DNA of 37,550 nt, taken from the NCBI GenBank assembly GCA_905250885.1, contig CAJNOQ010001005.1, positions 1 to 37,550 on the forward strand. Direction: 5' to 3'. The DNA is from Didymodactylos carnosus. Lineage: Eukaryota > Rotifera > Eurotatoria > Philodinida > Philodinidae. The stretch's first letter is position 1. Each line of letters begins with the position of its first letter. The translations under genes and the position numbers were made by a program. Of this stretch, positions 11,958 to 23,953 are shown in pieces. A model generated the notes under the pieces. That model was not told the origin of the DNA and did no database searches. It saw nothing but the letters and a program-made list of their open reading frames with translations.

Positions 11958-12529
11958 GTACCTCACTGAAAAATAGTCGTACAGCGCTGCGAGGCATCTC
12001 ACTCTGCTCAGAATTTTCAACTCTGTCGAATGAAGAAAATTTTCAACGTTTTCGGAAAATCTTAGAAACACAGACGGGTTTCCAGAGACCCTTAGAGAGA
12101 TTCAAACTTTGATTTCAAATTTGCATAGCCCATGGTCGATAGTACTAAAAAGAACCGCTCTCGCAAAATTGTACTTAACCAGACTCGAGGGGGGATAAAA
12201 AGAAAATCGGACCCCAGAGAGGTTTGGAGATCCAGGCTTTTAGGTCTATAGTATGGATATTTGAATTTTAAGACTGTCAGTAGATAGAAGACATCGTCTA
12301 GTATATGCGATGAGAAAATCTCGACTGAATCTCTTATCGTCACCGAAAAATGTTTTTTTAATTTTACTTCCGCATTTTGTCGGAACACTTTTTCGTTGTC
12401 TGACCTCTCAGAAAAATTTTTCATAACTCGTGAAGGAAAGGTCCGGGAAAGCTAAGAATTTGGATTTATAGGTAACTGAGTGTGCTCTACAATGTGAGTA
12501 TACTTTGAAAAAAGCCTGATATGGTCACT
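11958..12529. repeat. 571-bp dispersed repeat, copy A
   Basis: Near-identical to 15026-15596 in the same orientation, with scattered substitutions and one-base indels. Both copies begin with GTAC(C/T)TCACTG and end with GATATGGTCACT. A minus-strand open frame inside (12092-12424) extends over most of the unit but resembles no protein I know. It may be transposon-derived. Confidence 0.8.
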
Positions 12530-12594
12530 AGGCATGATTCTGCAGCAGAAGGTCGTATTTCTCATGCATTGATTCCTAAGAAGCTTAGGGCATT

Positions 12595-12616
12595 TTGTAC
12601 CCTTACGAGGGTACAA
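12595..12616. repeat. Short perfect hairpin
   Basis: TTGTACCCT and AGGGTACAA are exact inverted 9-mers around a TACG loop. It lies just past repeat copy A. Function unknown. Confidence 0.5.
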
Positions 12617-13126
12617 TCAAGTGTACCATTACTACCACTAGCGGATCCAGATAATGAGCGGTACAATTCTGAATTCACCACTGACTACTGCAAATGAATT
12701 TGTTATTTCCATAACATCCTCTACGTTGTACTATTTCAACCATGATTCTTGAGAAGAATATCAGAAGTATACGAAATTTGACTAAACAAATGGAGACGGA
12801 ATCTACTCTTTCTCTAGTTTATTCGAGAGACGGCACATCGTTTGAAACTAGTGACGCCTCAGAAATGATTGCAAACGTGTAGATAGATTATTATTTCATT
12901 TTTAGTTGGTGTAGAACGCATGTTCAGTACAGTCAGAAACAATTACACATCCAGCCGAGCGAATTTGGATACAGATGGTTAATAATTTGATATTTATTTT
13001 CGGCAAGCAAAGAATACGGTGACAATAACAACAGTCATATTAAGAATAATAGTCGTACAATCGCCTGAAAAAAATGAAGAATTCTCGTGCATTTCTTTTT
13101 TTATCTATCTTTTGTATTTTTGCTGA

Positions 13127-13167
13127 GATAAGCGTTAATAGATAATCTATATCTATTAACGCTTATC
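13127..13167. repeat. Perfect 18-bp stem hairpin
   Basis: GATAAGCGTTAATAGATA (13127-13144) and its exact reverse complement (13150-13167) flank a five-base spacer, ATCTA. It stands alone, without similar sequence around it. It could be a tiny fold-back element or an extrusion-prone palindrome. It is too short for a typical microRNA precursor. Confidence 0.8.
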
Positions 13168-14769
13168 GTCATCTATTAGATGGAATGATGAGAACAACAA
13201 GACGAGACATTCAAAAACTTCGTTTCTCTCATCTCTGGAAGCCATACATGGCAGATTTCTGCGCAGAAGTAAATCTGTCACAACAAGTTAAAAAAATTCA
13301 TATATTTATTAAAAATCACAACTCTACTAATAATCAGTGAAAAATAGAATTGCTTTAATTGTTCCTGTTTTAATAGATACTGTATACTGTCATCTTCGTG
13401 CTAATTTTAATTAGCTTGAACAATTGACATCCACATCAGATATATTTATATTCTTTATTTTTATGTAAATTATGATAATGTTAGACTTAGTTATATAGGT
13501 TTATATTATTGTTATAACTGGATAAGTGGTGAACAGTGTGTACATACATTGAAAAGTGAGAGAATCAACTATATGTGTGAATCGTAGAATATGTTCATTA
13601 GTTTCATCATGTTGCTCTCTAACGCAAGGCTTATTTTCCGTCTCACACACATTGCAAAAAACTTGGAGAGAAAGATTGTTAGAAACGCCATAACAAACAG
13701 TGAAAACTACTCGATCGTTCGTACGAAACTAAATATGCCAGACTTATAGATTTTAGCGCCTTTCTCTTACTGAGATATTGATTTTGAATAAAATCGTACT
13801 CTGTTTTTTTCTGAAAAGGCATCTTCATTAAAGTTTCAGCTGTTATAAATCCATTTCTAATTTTTCAGTTAGATATTTTTATAAAAAATTTCTTTGAAAG
13901 ACCTTAAAAAACTGAACAAAATAAAAATTTGTTTCGTCAAATAAGCTTAGACTTTATTAGGAAAAAGAATTGAAACTTTGAGACTTATCATCTTCAATAG
14001 TCAACTTTTTGATTTAAAATTTAAATTAATACTATAAAAGAATAGTATAAATAGCAATCAAGACAATTTCTCATTATGCGCATTTTGTAGCCATGACAAT
14101 GCTACACACGGTGATCACAGAAGTTTTGCTAAAAAAGTTTCATAACACGATCAGTAGTTCCACAGTAATCAGACGACTAGACTAAAATCCGCTTCAGTTT
14201 TAAAATAAAATAAAATTTTCTAATAAGATTCTAAGTGAAAGATACTGAAAAACATTATTCTATTAGACATTCGAGTAGAACAACAACTATCTAACACTTA
14301 CATGTTGTTCATTCTCTGTAGTAGGATATGTCCATTTTAGTTGGTGATATATGATCAAACTCAATTTTAGTCATTTATCCTAACACGGTTTGATAGAGTA
14401 ATGCATATCAATGATCACCCGTTTATTGAAGGTAAATTATTAATGACAATATTTTATGCATAGATGCACATATTGCGACGATCAGCGCGACACAATCGTA
14501 TAATGTATACAGGAGAATATTGTTATGAACAGATTTTGGATCGAAAAAACTGCTACCATTCTGAACCACTGCTCTAGTTTTTATAGGTTAAACATAAGAT
14601 CATGAAATCCCCATAAACGAAGAACCAATAGACATCCTCTTATAACCTTTCATACGTAACATAAATATATAACAATAATGAAGAAAGAGGACATTATCGA
14701 ACATACAAGCGTTCGAGAGAACTCGTCTAGAAGAAGTATTATGACAAACGAGATTCAAGATTCGAAACT

Positions 14770-15875
14770 GAAAAGTATATTAAATAACGCTTAGCAAAAC
14801 ACGTCGATTTTCGTCGTCGGTGCTCTACCTCTGGAAAAATTTCAGGTCTATTTAATAGTGGTCTCGATGAGATAAAAAGCCAAAAAGGAGAAGGGATGTA
14901 CTCTTAAATCTGTTAAAACATCAGTCTGAGAAACCATTTTTCATTGAGCTACTACTTTTTCAAAAAGATCTGGATTTTCTCGCTATGTAGGAAATATAAA
15001 ATAATTGGCTCCTTTTGTAAATTTTGTACTTCACTGGAAAATGGTCGTACAGCGCTGTGAGATATCTCACTCTGCTCAGAATTTTCAACTCTGTCGAATG
15101 AAGAAAATTTTCAACGTTTTCGGAAAATCTTAGAAACACAGACGGGTTTCCAGAGACCCTTAGAGAGATTCAAACTTTGATTTCAAATTTGCATAGCCCA
15201 TGGTCGATAGTACTAAAAAGAACCGCTCTCGCAAAATTGTACTTAACCAGACTCGGGGGCGGATAAAAAGAAAATCGGACCCCAGAGAGGTTTTGAGATC
15301 CAGGCTTTTAGGTCTGTAGTATGGATATTTGAATTTTAAGACTGTCAGTAGATAGAGGACATCGTCTAGTATATGTGATGAGAAAATCTCGACTGAATCT
15401 CTTATCGTCACCGAAAAATGTTTTTTTAATTTTACTTCCGCATTTTCTCGGAACACGTTTTCATTATCTGATCTCTCAGAAAAATTTTCATAACTCGTGA
15501 AGGAAAGGTCCAGGAAAACTAAGAACTTAGATTTATAGGTAACTGAGTGTGCTCTACAATGAGGGCATACTTTGAAAAAAGCCTGATATGGTCACTGAGA
15601 ATTGTTAGTCGTGGCTCTTTCTTAGAGTGGATGAAAGTACCTGATTCGTTCTTTAGAAAAAAACATTTGATGACGTTTAGTTCAATGGTAGAGCGAAGCT
15701 AAAACATTTTCTGCTGTAATAATTGTAAGATTTCCGAGGGTAATGTTTTAGGTTAAGAGTACATCTCTTCTCCTTTTTGACTTTTTATCTTATCGAAAAG
15801 AGCATTAGATAGACTTGAGATTTTTCCAGAACTAGAACACCGAAGACGAAAAGAGAGTTATCTAATATACTTTTC
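14770..15875. mobile_element. Inverted-repeat element enclosing repeat copy B
   Basis: The outer arms 14770-14907 and 15753-15875 are imperfect inverted repeats of about 125-138 bp. For example, both contain GAAAAGTATATTA, then TCTGGAAAAAT, GATAAAAAG and AAAAAGGAGAAG in the same order when one is reverse-complemented. The interior contains the 571-bp repeat copy B. There is no transposase-like frame. This looks like a non-autonomous DNA element or a composite of nested fragments. Flanking duplications were not identified. Confidence 0.65.
15026..15596. repeat. 571-bp dispersed repeat, copy B
   Basis: Second copy of 11958-12529, with matching ends. It sits between the inverted arms at 14770-14907 and 15753-15875, whereas copy A has no such arms nearby. 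Its minus-strand frame (15160-15456) corresponds to the frame in copy A. Confidence 0.8.
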
Positions 15876-16355
15876 TCGAGAGGCGCTCATAAAACAATCA
15901 ATTTTTTTATTTTATTCAAAATTTTGAATATAATGTGCTGAAAAAATTGTAAAAATTTCATCAGGAGTTCGATTAGAAATGTATAGTTGTGCTGATGCAA
16001 AAAAACATTCTGCAATAGTGAGATGATATTGTCATCTTTTAACGTTAGAAAAGTTACTCAAAATGTTCTGCTACTTGCTAGTCGCTCACTTCTTTTCAAA
16101 AAAGTTTATTCTTGTTTTTGTTCTGTTTTATAACACACAACGTTTATGCTACTTAAGTAAGGTAGTCTTAACAGATTATCTTTGATTGGTTCGTTGAAAC
16201 GCTTTAACTTTTCATGTATTGGTAAAGAAAATGTCTTCCTCTTCTCTTCCTTTTCGACAAAGTTAAATTAAAAAAAAACGTTCCTTTATCTATACTTGTA
16301 ACGTATATTTGCGAGATATTCATCAAGTTCATACAAATTTCGACACATCAACGTT

Positions 16356-18757
16356 ATGCAGCGAGGTAAAATCTAGAGAAAAAAAAATTAAATTCCACAT
16401 TTTTTAATATCAAGGAATTGTGTCATGATAACCGTTGACACTCTTCTGATATGAGAGAGGGTGGTGACAGGTAAAGTCTATTTGTCACAGATGATAAGTA
16501 GTAGTAGTATGGTTAACACATAATTGAAAAATACAAGCCACTTTTCAGATGAAACATGAATCTCACAAATATAACAAAGATCTTTTTTTCTTTTTCTTCT
16601 CATTTAGCTCTTCTCACGTCGTGTTGTCCAAGAATGAAACCAGTTGTCAACGAAAATATAACTATTTTACTGGAGGATAGAGATTTATGGACAAAATTTA
16701 AATCACTTACAAATGAAATGATCGTAACGAAGAATGGACGGTAAGAGATACACTTGTTGACGACAATAGCATTTTAATATCGGTACTGGTTATATTAGAG
16801 TATCGAGAAGAATGGGCTTCAGATCGAACGGTGACTAGAACTCATGTTTTTATTATTGTTGTTGCAGACGTATGTTTCCCGTACTTCGCATATCGATTCG
16901 TGGTCTTGATCCAGATACATTTTATGAAATTAAATTAGACTTTGCTCAAACTGATAACCATCGCTGGCGTTATGTTAGTGGTCATTGGCAACCTGGCTCA
17001 AAGCAAGAACCACCGGCACTACGAGGTATTTATTCACATCCAAAATCACCAAATTACGGAAAATATTGGATGAGTGATATAATTACATTTTGTAAAGTGA
17101 AATTAACAAATAAAACAAACAGTATTGGGGATGATCAGGTAGGGAGTACTACATATGTCAATTCCGCTCTAAATTGAATATAACGTCATTGTCTGTATTA
17201 TAGATTGTTCTTAATTCTCTACACAAATATGAACCACGAATTCATATTTTACAAGTTCAAGTGGATGGCAAAGAGAGTGTTCCATTATATACAGCAAGCT
17301 TTCCTGATACAGAGTTTATTGCTGTTACCGCCTATCAAAATGAAGAGGTACGTATATTTATAAACAACATTTGTTTGTTAATCGTTTGATCTCACTACCT
17401 ACATCATTACCGCTAAAAAAATATCGTTTAGATTACAGCATTGAAAATCAAATATAATCCATTTGCCAAAGCATTTCAGGATGCCAAAGAAAGGTAAAAA
17501 GAATAAAAAGTGAAAGTTTGTTTTGACATCTTCAAATAATATGTCTATTTCAACTTCAGGGAAATGTGCTAATTGTTTGATAAAATCAAACCTATGTAGG
17601 AAACGGAAGGAAAGTGATGATTTTTTCTAAAGATGTTAATTGGAATCAAATATATAACTACAGAATTTTATTATTAATTCGCTTAAGAATATTCCCAGAC
17701 TTTATTATAATCATAGACATTGCAATAGCAAAAGAGAAGAGAGACTTTCTGTTTTTTAATGTTTACTATTTATTTCGAAATCAGCTGTTATTTTTGCTTT
17801 ACTCTAATTTAGACGGAGATGGAATCTTACAATATCAATATTCATCTGATAAATTACTGCCTACATTCACAGAAAGATTCTGATATTTCTTTTTTTTCAC
17901 ATCTCAAAACAGATTCGCAATGAATTTCATAGAAATTATAATGAAAGTTTACTTCATTGTTTAATATAAGTTACCTTTAGACATAAAATCTAATAACAAA
18001 ATTATCAAAATTCAAATAGTTTTAAATGAGAGTGTGTATGATCTTTATTTAGAACTGATCGAGATTTAAATGAAGACGTCCAATATATTGATCAAAATTT
18101 TGCTTCTTGTAAGTAGTATGATTATATTATCGTTGATGCCCTGTATTTTAATTTTGATAATATTTATTTTCATCATAGGTTTTCCAATGTTAGCATCATC
18201 TAGCTATTCTCCACATCATTTTAATTTTGCCACAAATTCTTCATCGTCGTCTATGAATGGTTCTGTTGATCGTTTACGTTTATCAAGTTATCGTTCAACT
18301 CCCTATACATTGGGAACAAGTCATTATCAACCACACCAAACATCAAACTGTAAGTTACATAATTCACATGGTAATGTTAAACACTTCATTTATTATTTCA
18401 TCTTTAACCGCTATCAAATGAGATATTGATGATTTTTTGCATAAAATAAACACAACATAATTCTTTTATTACTTTTCAGCATTTATTGATCCATCACAAT
18501 TTTATTCCAATTCAGCATTTCACCATCATAACATCTATTCAAACGGTCAAAATGGTGTTAATTCAATGCCGTGGTTATCACCTTATTCTTATCAACAACA
18601 ACCACAGTCATCTTCGTCGTCTTCTGGGACATATTCACCAGATATTTCGACAACAACAACCATTAGTCAAAATATTCATAATACAACAGTAGAAGAAATA
18701 AATGACAATCATTTTGATAAAATGCATAATAATACAGATACTAATATTTTTACATAA
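16356..18757 (+). CDS. T-box transcription factor, Brachyury-like, paralogue A
   Basis: Sequence-specific nuclear DNA-binding regulator. Preferred exons: 16356-16365, 16608-16740, 16868-17138, 17204-17347, 17432-17493, 18053-18108, 18179-18349, 18480-18757. All are in phase, giving 374 residues. The T-box spans about residues 24-207, with signature 1 [16 protein letters not shown] and signature 2 [19 protein letters not shown], then [17 protein letters not shown] and [20 protein letters not shown]. The Lys in LTNK is a residue tied to Brachyury-type specificity. The C-terminal part is Ser/Asn/Gln/His-rich and contains [13 protein letters not shown], like the DR...SSPYP segment of Brachyury. 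The 5' end is uncertain. An unspliced start at ATG 16556 is also open, but a strong pyrimidine tract and AG at 16606-16607 suggest that stretch is intronic. The intron at 18109-18178 is absent from paralogue B. AATAAA is at 18837. Confidence 0.85.
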
Positions 18758-18836
18758 TTTGTCAAATCAACTCATAATTTGTCACTTTCAAAGCGAATTC
18801 AATTGTTCTCATTTTGTACTTGTGTTTTTTATTTAT

Positions 18837-18842
18837 AATAAA
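18837..18842 (+). terminator. Poly(A) signal AATAAA for T-box A
   Basis: Canonical hexamer 80 bases after the stop at 18757, in T-rich sequence. Confidence 0.5.
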
Positions 18843-21800
18843 GATTCAAATTATAAACTTTGTTAACTACACGTTTTTTTCACTGATTTGTAGTAGAGTT
18901 TACATTTTAAATTTGTTTCTTTTTTATCTTAATCAAATCACTTCGAACTGATTATAAACGTTCTCATATATTTTGTCGTAAAATATGAAAGGTATCTGTT
19001 TAAATGGTTAACAAAGATGTTCGAGAATGAACTGAAGACAGTAGAAAAAAATCAGCAATTAAGTTACGTGAGCAAATTAAAAAAAAATCTGCGATTTTTG
19101 CACGTAGTCTTTCCTTATGCTATCAATTAGCATAAATAAGGTTCTAATAAGTTTGATTATAATGAAGTTTTTAAGTTTATTTGCTATAAAAAAAAAAAGA
19201 AAGTTCATTGTTTGTGTGCGTCGTTTAAATAAAATAAGCACGTTCATCTTAGTGTTCGGATGTTTGTTGATTTATATATTTCTCTTCTTGTTATATGCAT
19301 TTGATCTTATTTGATGATGGTAAATGTACCTGTTATTAAGCTCTGATGGTGAGTGTGTTAAATGTAAATATGACAGTAGCTTAGAAGAAAAGAAAGAGAG
19401 AAATATACACAAATTGTTTTCTGTTCATGTTGCTTTAATCCTTTTTTACTCTATTCTTATTGCTCGACATATCAAACATAAAGAATAGAAAAATAAAAAA
19501 CCAATCAGATTTGTAATCGAAATATCATTCAGAGAAATAAAACGCTAATTATTAGTAGTAACTAATAAAGAGAATAATAGGGTAGTACATACATACAGAG
19601 ATGTCGCGACCTTTAAATATCTAAAACCATCATAGAAATATTATGAATGACCTTTTGTATTCATTTCGACCGGGTTTTGAATTGGATGGGGATCATCTCA
19701 GGACCTTTTGTCGTTTTCGACTCCTCTTAAAGTCTCAGATGCATGCAAATTTGTGGTAAACTGATCAGGATTACTATAGAAACTACGTAGAACATCAGAA
19801 GACAATTTCAGCCATGTTGGGAATAAGCGGAAACTTTTAGAAATGAGAAAAGTAAGTCGATCGTCCTCACACACACACCGTTCGGTGATAGATTTAGATC
19901 TATAGTTAGAAATGGAAAATGTTTTAAAATAAGAAAATAAGTCATCGCAAGCGATGAAACAGAAACGTGCCCTCTTCCACAGTAGCTTGACATTAAGCAA
20001 ATAAGTTTTCTGCAACGTTAAAAGATAGCAAGAAACAATTTCTCTATAAAAAACCAGATATCTGTATTATAGTTTTTGTAAGTAAGTATTTTACTGCATG
20101 ATGGCATGTGTGTGTATATTTCTTCTTTTTTTTGGTTAATTTGATTGAATATGATCTTTGGACATATCGAAATACGTTTGAAGTTTTTGTTCTTAACATC
20201 TTAAGTATGAGGTGTAAAGATGATGTGAAGAGTTATGTACGAAACGATGAAACTTATGTTCTCTATTCGCACAGAAACATGGTTGAGGGAGAAATATGGT
20301 GAATGTCATTATCGTTAGATGTGGTTATTGTAAAAAGAAAAGTTTAGTAGAACAACAAAAAATTATTGCGCGCTTCTCTCACTTTTATAAAGATGTAAAA
20401 AAAATTGATGAAAAGGTTAACATCCTATGTCGGATCTCAATAATCGATTTACAGTGTTTACTCAGGATAATCGTAAAATAAAAAATATTTTTTCTTGTTC
20501 TTCAATTCGTTCAAGTGAGTAAATGATATGCTGTGTACTCTCACTTAAACTATTTGATGACAATATTATACTCGTCTTTCTTATATTCACAATGTCTTCA
20601 GGTGTAAAATACTGAACTCAGACACATTTATACTTATAACACGTCGAATTATAACTTGATTTTTGTACGGCATTAAATCAGGTCTTTATGATGCAAGTGA
20701 CCCACTAGACGCCAGTTTATCCACTGGAAAGCCTTAATTAATGCATCTCATGAGTTAAATAGCAAAAGACTAACCATATTGATACTATCTCTCGTATGTC
20801 AGACAGAGAAATCTTTTTCTCTTCACTACACTCTGAAACCCATATACGACTCCAAAGAAGTCTCCCCAAAGAAAATGCATTATCTGTCTGTTTCTATCTG
20901 TCAAATATTTCTCAAATAACATTCAATATTAGGTTACACGTGAAACAATCAAAGTCAATGCTATAGCGTATTTCTGTGTTTTGACAGTTTCACATGCGCA
21001 CTATGCCAAGTTCAATCTTGGTAGCAACCAAAAAATTCTTTTTTTGCTACTGAAATAGTCATATTAAAGCATCTTTTCTTAAGACACTACATTCGACTAT
21101 TTTGGAAATGAGGTTTTGAGCAAAATTCCATCAAATGACTTCGAAAGAGACGCTACTAAATGAGAGTTGATCTAGACGTTTTTTTTTCCTAAAAGCTGAA
21201 TTATTCTTAGAGTAGTTAGAAGCAGAGATTTTGAAAGGTGGTTTTGTTAACCGATCATAATTACTGTTAATTTTATTATTTCTAAGAATTTTGACTTGGT
21301 CATTTTTTAATGAAAAATTTTGATTTAGAGAAAAGATAGAAGAACTACTGTACTCTATAATAGTAAGAATTGAAAACCGATAACGTTTAACACATAATGT
21401 ATAGCTGGATTCAAATTGATTTGTTTTTATATAAACTCATTTTAATTGGTATCCATACAACTACTAACACTGTCATAAAACTAGATGACCCTGTTGTGTA
21501 TATAGGAGGTAAACTACTGTGCGAGAAAAGGCCGAATGTTATTTAGTTTCAGACAATAAAATAAAAATATATTAATTAGTGGAACAATCACTGCTGTAGT
21601 CTATCGGTCTATACGACGAGTATAGTAACGTATATATGTTTGTTTCAAATAACGATAGCAATAATTGAAATAAAAATTAATTGGTTTAGTGTCTGTATAT
21701 TGTAAAAATAGCATACAAATAAATTAAATCTTGTTCTCATTTGTAGAGAATGTGCTAAAGACAGCAGATCTTTATCTGTAAATGGAAGATATTTTTCAAA

Positions 21801-23673
21801 ACTAAGTTTTTCATCTTAAACAAATGTTTATTTCTTGTTGAGTTATCAAAAATACGCATTTACGGATATCCTAGCATAAACGTACGAACTGGTACTCATA
21901 GTCTCATCTTCAAATTTTTTATTCCAAAGCTATTGCTTAAAAAAGAAGATAGTAAACATATTAATTATTATCTGACTCTCTTTTCATGAGACATCTTCAT
22001 GCTACATGATGTTTTCTGGATTTTTCAAACGAATTTTAATCAAAATTCTGAATTTTCGTGCTATCAGCAAAGAACTTCGTTTCAAATGCCATAAAAGTGA
22101 ATAACAACATAAAATATCATACCATTACATGGTAAAATATATGTGTGGCTGAAAAGAGCGTTTCCTGTTTTCCACGCTTTCTTTTTGGAGCGATTTCAAA
22201 ATGCTGCATTGAAGAGTACTTTCAAAAAGTACTCTTTTTTTGCAGCACTTTTAGTACTTGAACTCACTTCTTCTGGAAGTGACCTTTTCTCAAAACTATT
22301 CTATTGTAGATCACTTTTCAAAAGTGTTTCACTGGTAGTCATTACAGAAGTGATCTTTCTGAAAAGCGTTCAGTGGAAGAGCGGTTCCTAAAAAGAGGAG
22401 TTTGGGGAACGCTTTTTTTTAAAGTGTATAAAACAGCGTTCTTACTGCAAAGAACAGATAGCTTCCTACTCTCTCAGCAGATAGTATGCGGTTAATTACT
22501 TAACCCGTTTGTGACCACACTCTCGGCACATCCACGCTATTTTACTTTTCATTTCTCATAAACTTGCAAGCAAAAATTGATAACGTATTTCAGATCAGCA
22601 GATGAAACTGAGTCGAATGACATATTTGAAATTTTTTTTGAAAAAGTACTTAATCTTCCTGAGAAAGTTTTACCTATGTTTTCCCTCGTGAAAGTTTTTC
22701 ATGATTATGATCTAATTAAATGTCGATTCGATTCTACAGTAGGAAGGTCGACCCTCTCACCCATCTATTCATATTTCAGCAGTAGATGTTGGTTTTCAAT
22801 GAATTTCTGAAACCACACCATAATTAGTTTTTCATACTTTAACTGGATAGTCTACAGACATAGTATTTGCTACTAGTCCGAAGTGAAAATGACGTTCCTA
22901 GGCTGAGTTATGCATTTTTTTCGAAAATGACTTCACATGTCAACGGTGGCCCTCGATCATAAAATAGTTGTATTCCAGTAACCATCAAGAGATATCAATT
23001 TAAATTCGTACTATAAATTGACAAGAGTTAGCGCTGCATTTTGATAAAGAGAAAAATTATTAAAACGTTGAATCGTGAGTTATCATTATTTATACGAAAA
23101 AGAAATAAAACACTCATATCTCACGAATCATCGACTAAAAGAGCCTTAAACTTGCTAGATGTTCAGTAGTCGATAATAATCACGATCACTCAAAATTAGA
23201 AACCTCTAGCTATTACGATTCTTGAGCTACAAGGAAGCCTGTACATTTGTGAAGTACTGTATCAAAGTTGTGGGTTTTTAAATGCCTATTGGACAGGACC
23301 AACCGGTGAATCAACAAGTCTTCGGTGACATTGTAGTCAAAAATCTGTTTTCAACTAACTGATCCGGTATTTTAAGATTCTCAAATCACCAAAAATATAC
23401 TTGCTAAAATTTGGAGCGGGGAAAACTAATTGCGCAAAACACTAATTATTTCCGTTCTCTTGATCACTGTGACGATTCAATTCTCGGCCTTTTCATTCTG
23501 ACTAGTTCAACTGAACATATCGCTACGTACATTTTTTCTCATTCGTCCTCTTTTTTGAAAAAGTTTTTATTGGTCAAATTGTACGTGCAGATTATTTCTC
23601 TCTAACTAAAAAAAAATTTTTTTTCTCATATACTTGATGATATAAACATTTCTTTTGTGCATATCGCAACTTA
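18843..23673. other. Intergenic region between the two T-box genes
   Basis: About 4.8 kb of AT-rich DNA without a supported gene. It holds the compound hairpin element at 22151-22420. The longest open frame is on the minus strand (19698-20015, 105 codons). It has no recognised motif and no splice partners, so it is not called. Regulatory DNA for the developmental genes would be expected here but cannot be pinpointed from one sequence. Confidence 0.4.
22151..22420. repeat. Compound fold-back element (nested hairpins)
   Basis: Outer arms AAAAGAGCGTTTCC (22151-22165 region) and GGGGAACGCTTTTTTT (22404-22420) pair with small gaps. Inside are further inverted pairs: 22202-22247 (TGCTGCA...TGCAGCA around an AAGTACT core), CACTTC/GAAGTG at 22265-22281, and GATCACTT/AAGTGATC at 22309-22316 and 22348-22355. 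The plus strand is open for 82 codons here only by chance. The structure resembles a MITE or fold-back transposon. Confidence 0.6.
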
Positions 23674-23935
23674 ATACAAATTTCATCACATCCTCGTCAT
23701 TAACACAAGGTAAAACAAGAGACTAGATGCCGAACTAAAAGAAATTTTTATTTTGTGTGTATACCATAATAACTATAATTATTAAAGGTAGTAGTAAATG
23801 AGTACAGTTGTTGTTGACAAGTAAACTTAGATTTTCACAACCGTATAAGGTATTTCACATCTCTCTTAAAAATAAGTTTCTTCTGACAATGAGAACTAAG
23901 AAATAATTATTGTCTTCTTCTTCTTCTTTCGATAG
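23674..23935 (+). other. Probable 5' untranslated exon end and intron of T-box B
   Basis: The segment 23674-23709, ending in AAG|GTAAAAC, resembles 16331-16365 upstream of T-box A, which ends in GAG|GTAAAAT. Both begin with ATACAAATTTC and share CACATC. A pyrimidine-rich acceptor ends at 23935 (TTCTTTCGATAG), 18 bases before the ATG. This implies a conserved first exon and donor in both genes, non-coding in B. Confidence 0.5.
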
Positions 23936-23953
23936 TAATCATTATCACCATCA

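Larger units (their letters stand above)
10692..16330. other. Repeat-rich intergenic region
   Basis: No gene is supported over 5.6 kb. It holds a possible GGGTGTCCC-type element (11031-11312), a perfect palindrome AACAACCGGTTGTT (11714-11727), a 571-bp direct repeat pair (11958-12529 and 15026-15596), hairpins at 12595-12616 and 13127-13167, and an inverted-repeat element (14770-15875). The minus-strand open frames at 12092-12424 and 15160-15456 are the same sequence in the two repeat copies. They have no recognised motif. Confidence 0.5.

Noticed and set aside
12092..12424. 110-codon minus-strand frame (and its twin at 15160-15456)
   Set aside because: Open only within a dispersed repeat. 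No domain, splice context or start-site support.
16556..16607. ATG at 16556 as the start of T-box A
   Set aside because: In frame, but the following Phe/Ser-rich stretch is encoded by a splice-type pyrimidine tract ending in AG, and paralogue B has nothing like it. Kept only as an alternative.
17614..17883. 89-codon frame inside a T-box A intron
   Set aside because: AT-rich, hydrophobic by composition, no phase-compatible junctions, and absent from paralogue B.
19698..20015. 105-codon minus-strand frame between the T-box genes
   Set aside because: No recognisable motif and no supporting exons or signals. Length is compatible with chance.
22143..22391. 82-codon plus-strand frame
   Set aside because: Coincides with the compound hairpin element, and the translation is low-complexity hairpin sequence.
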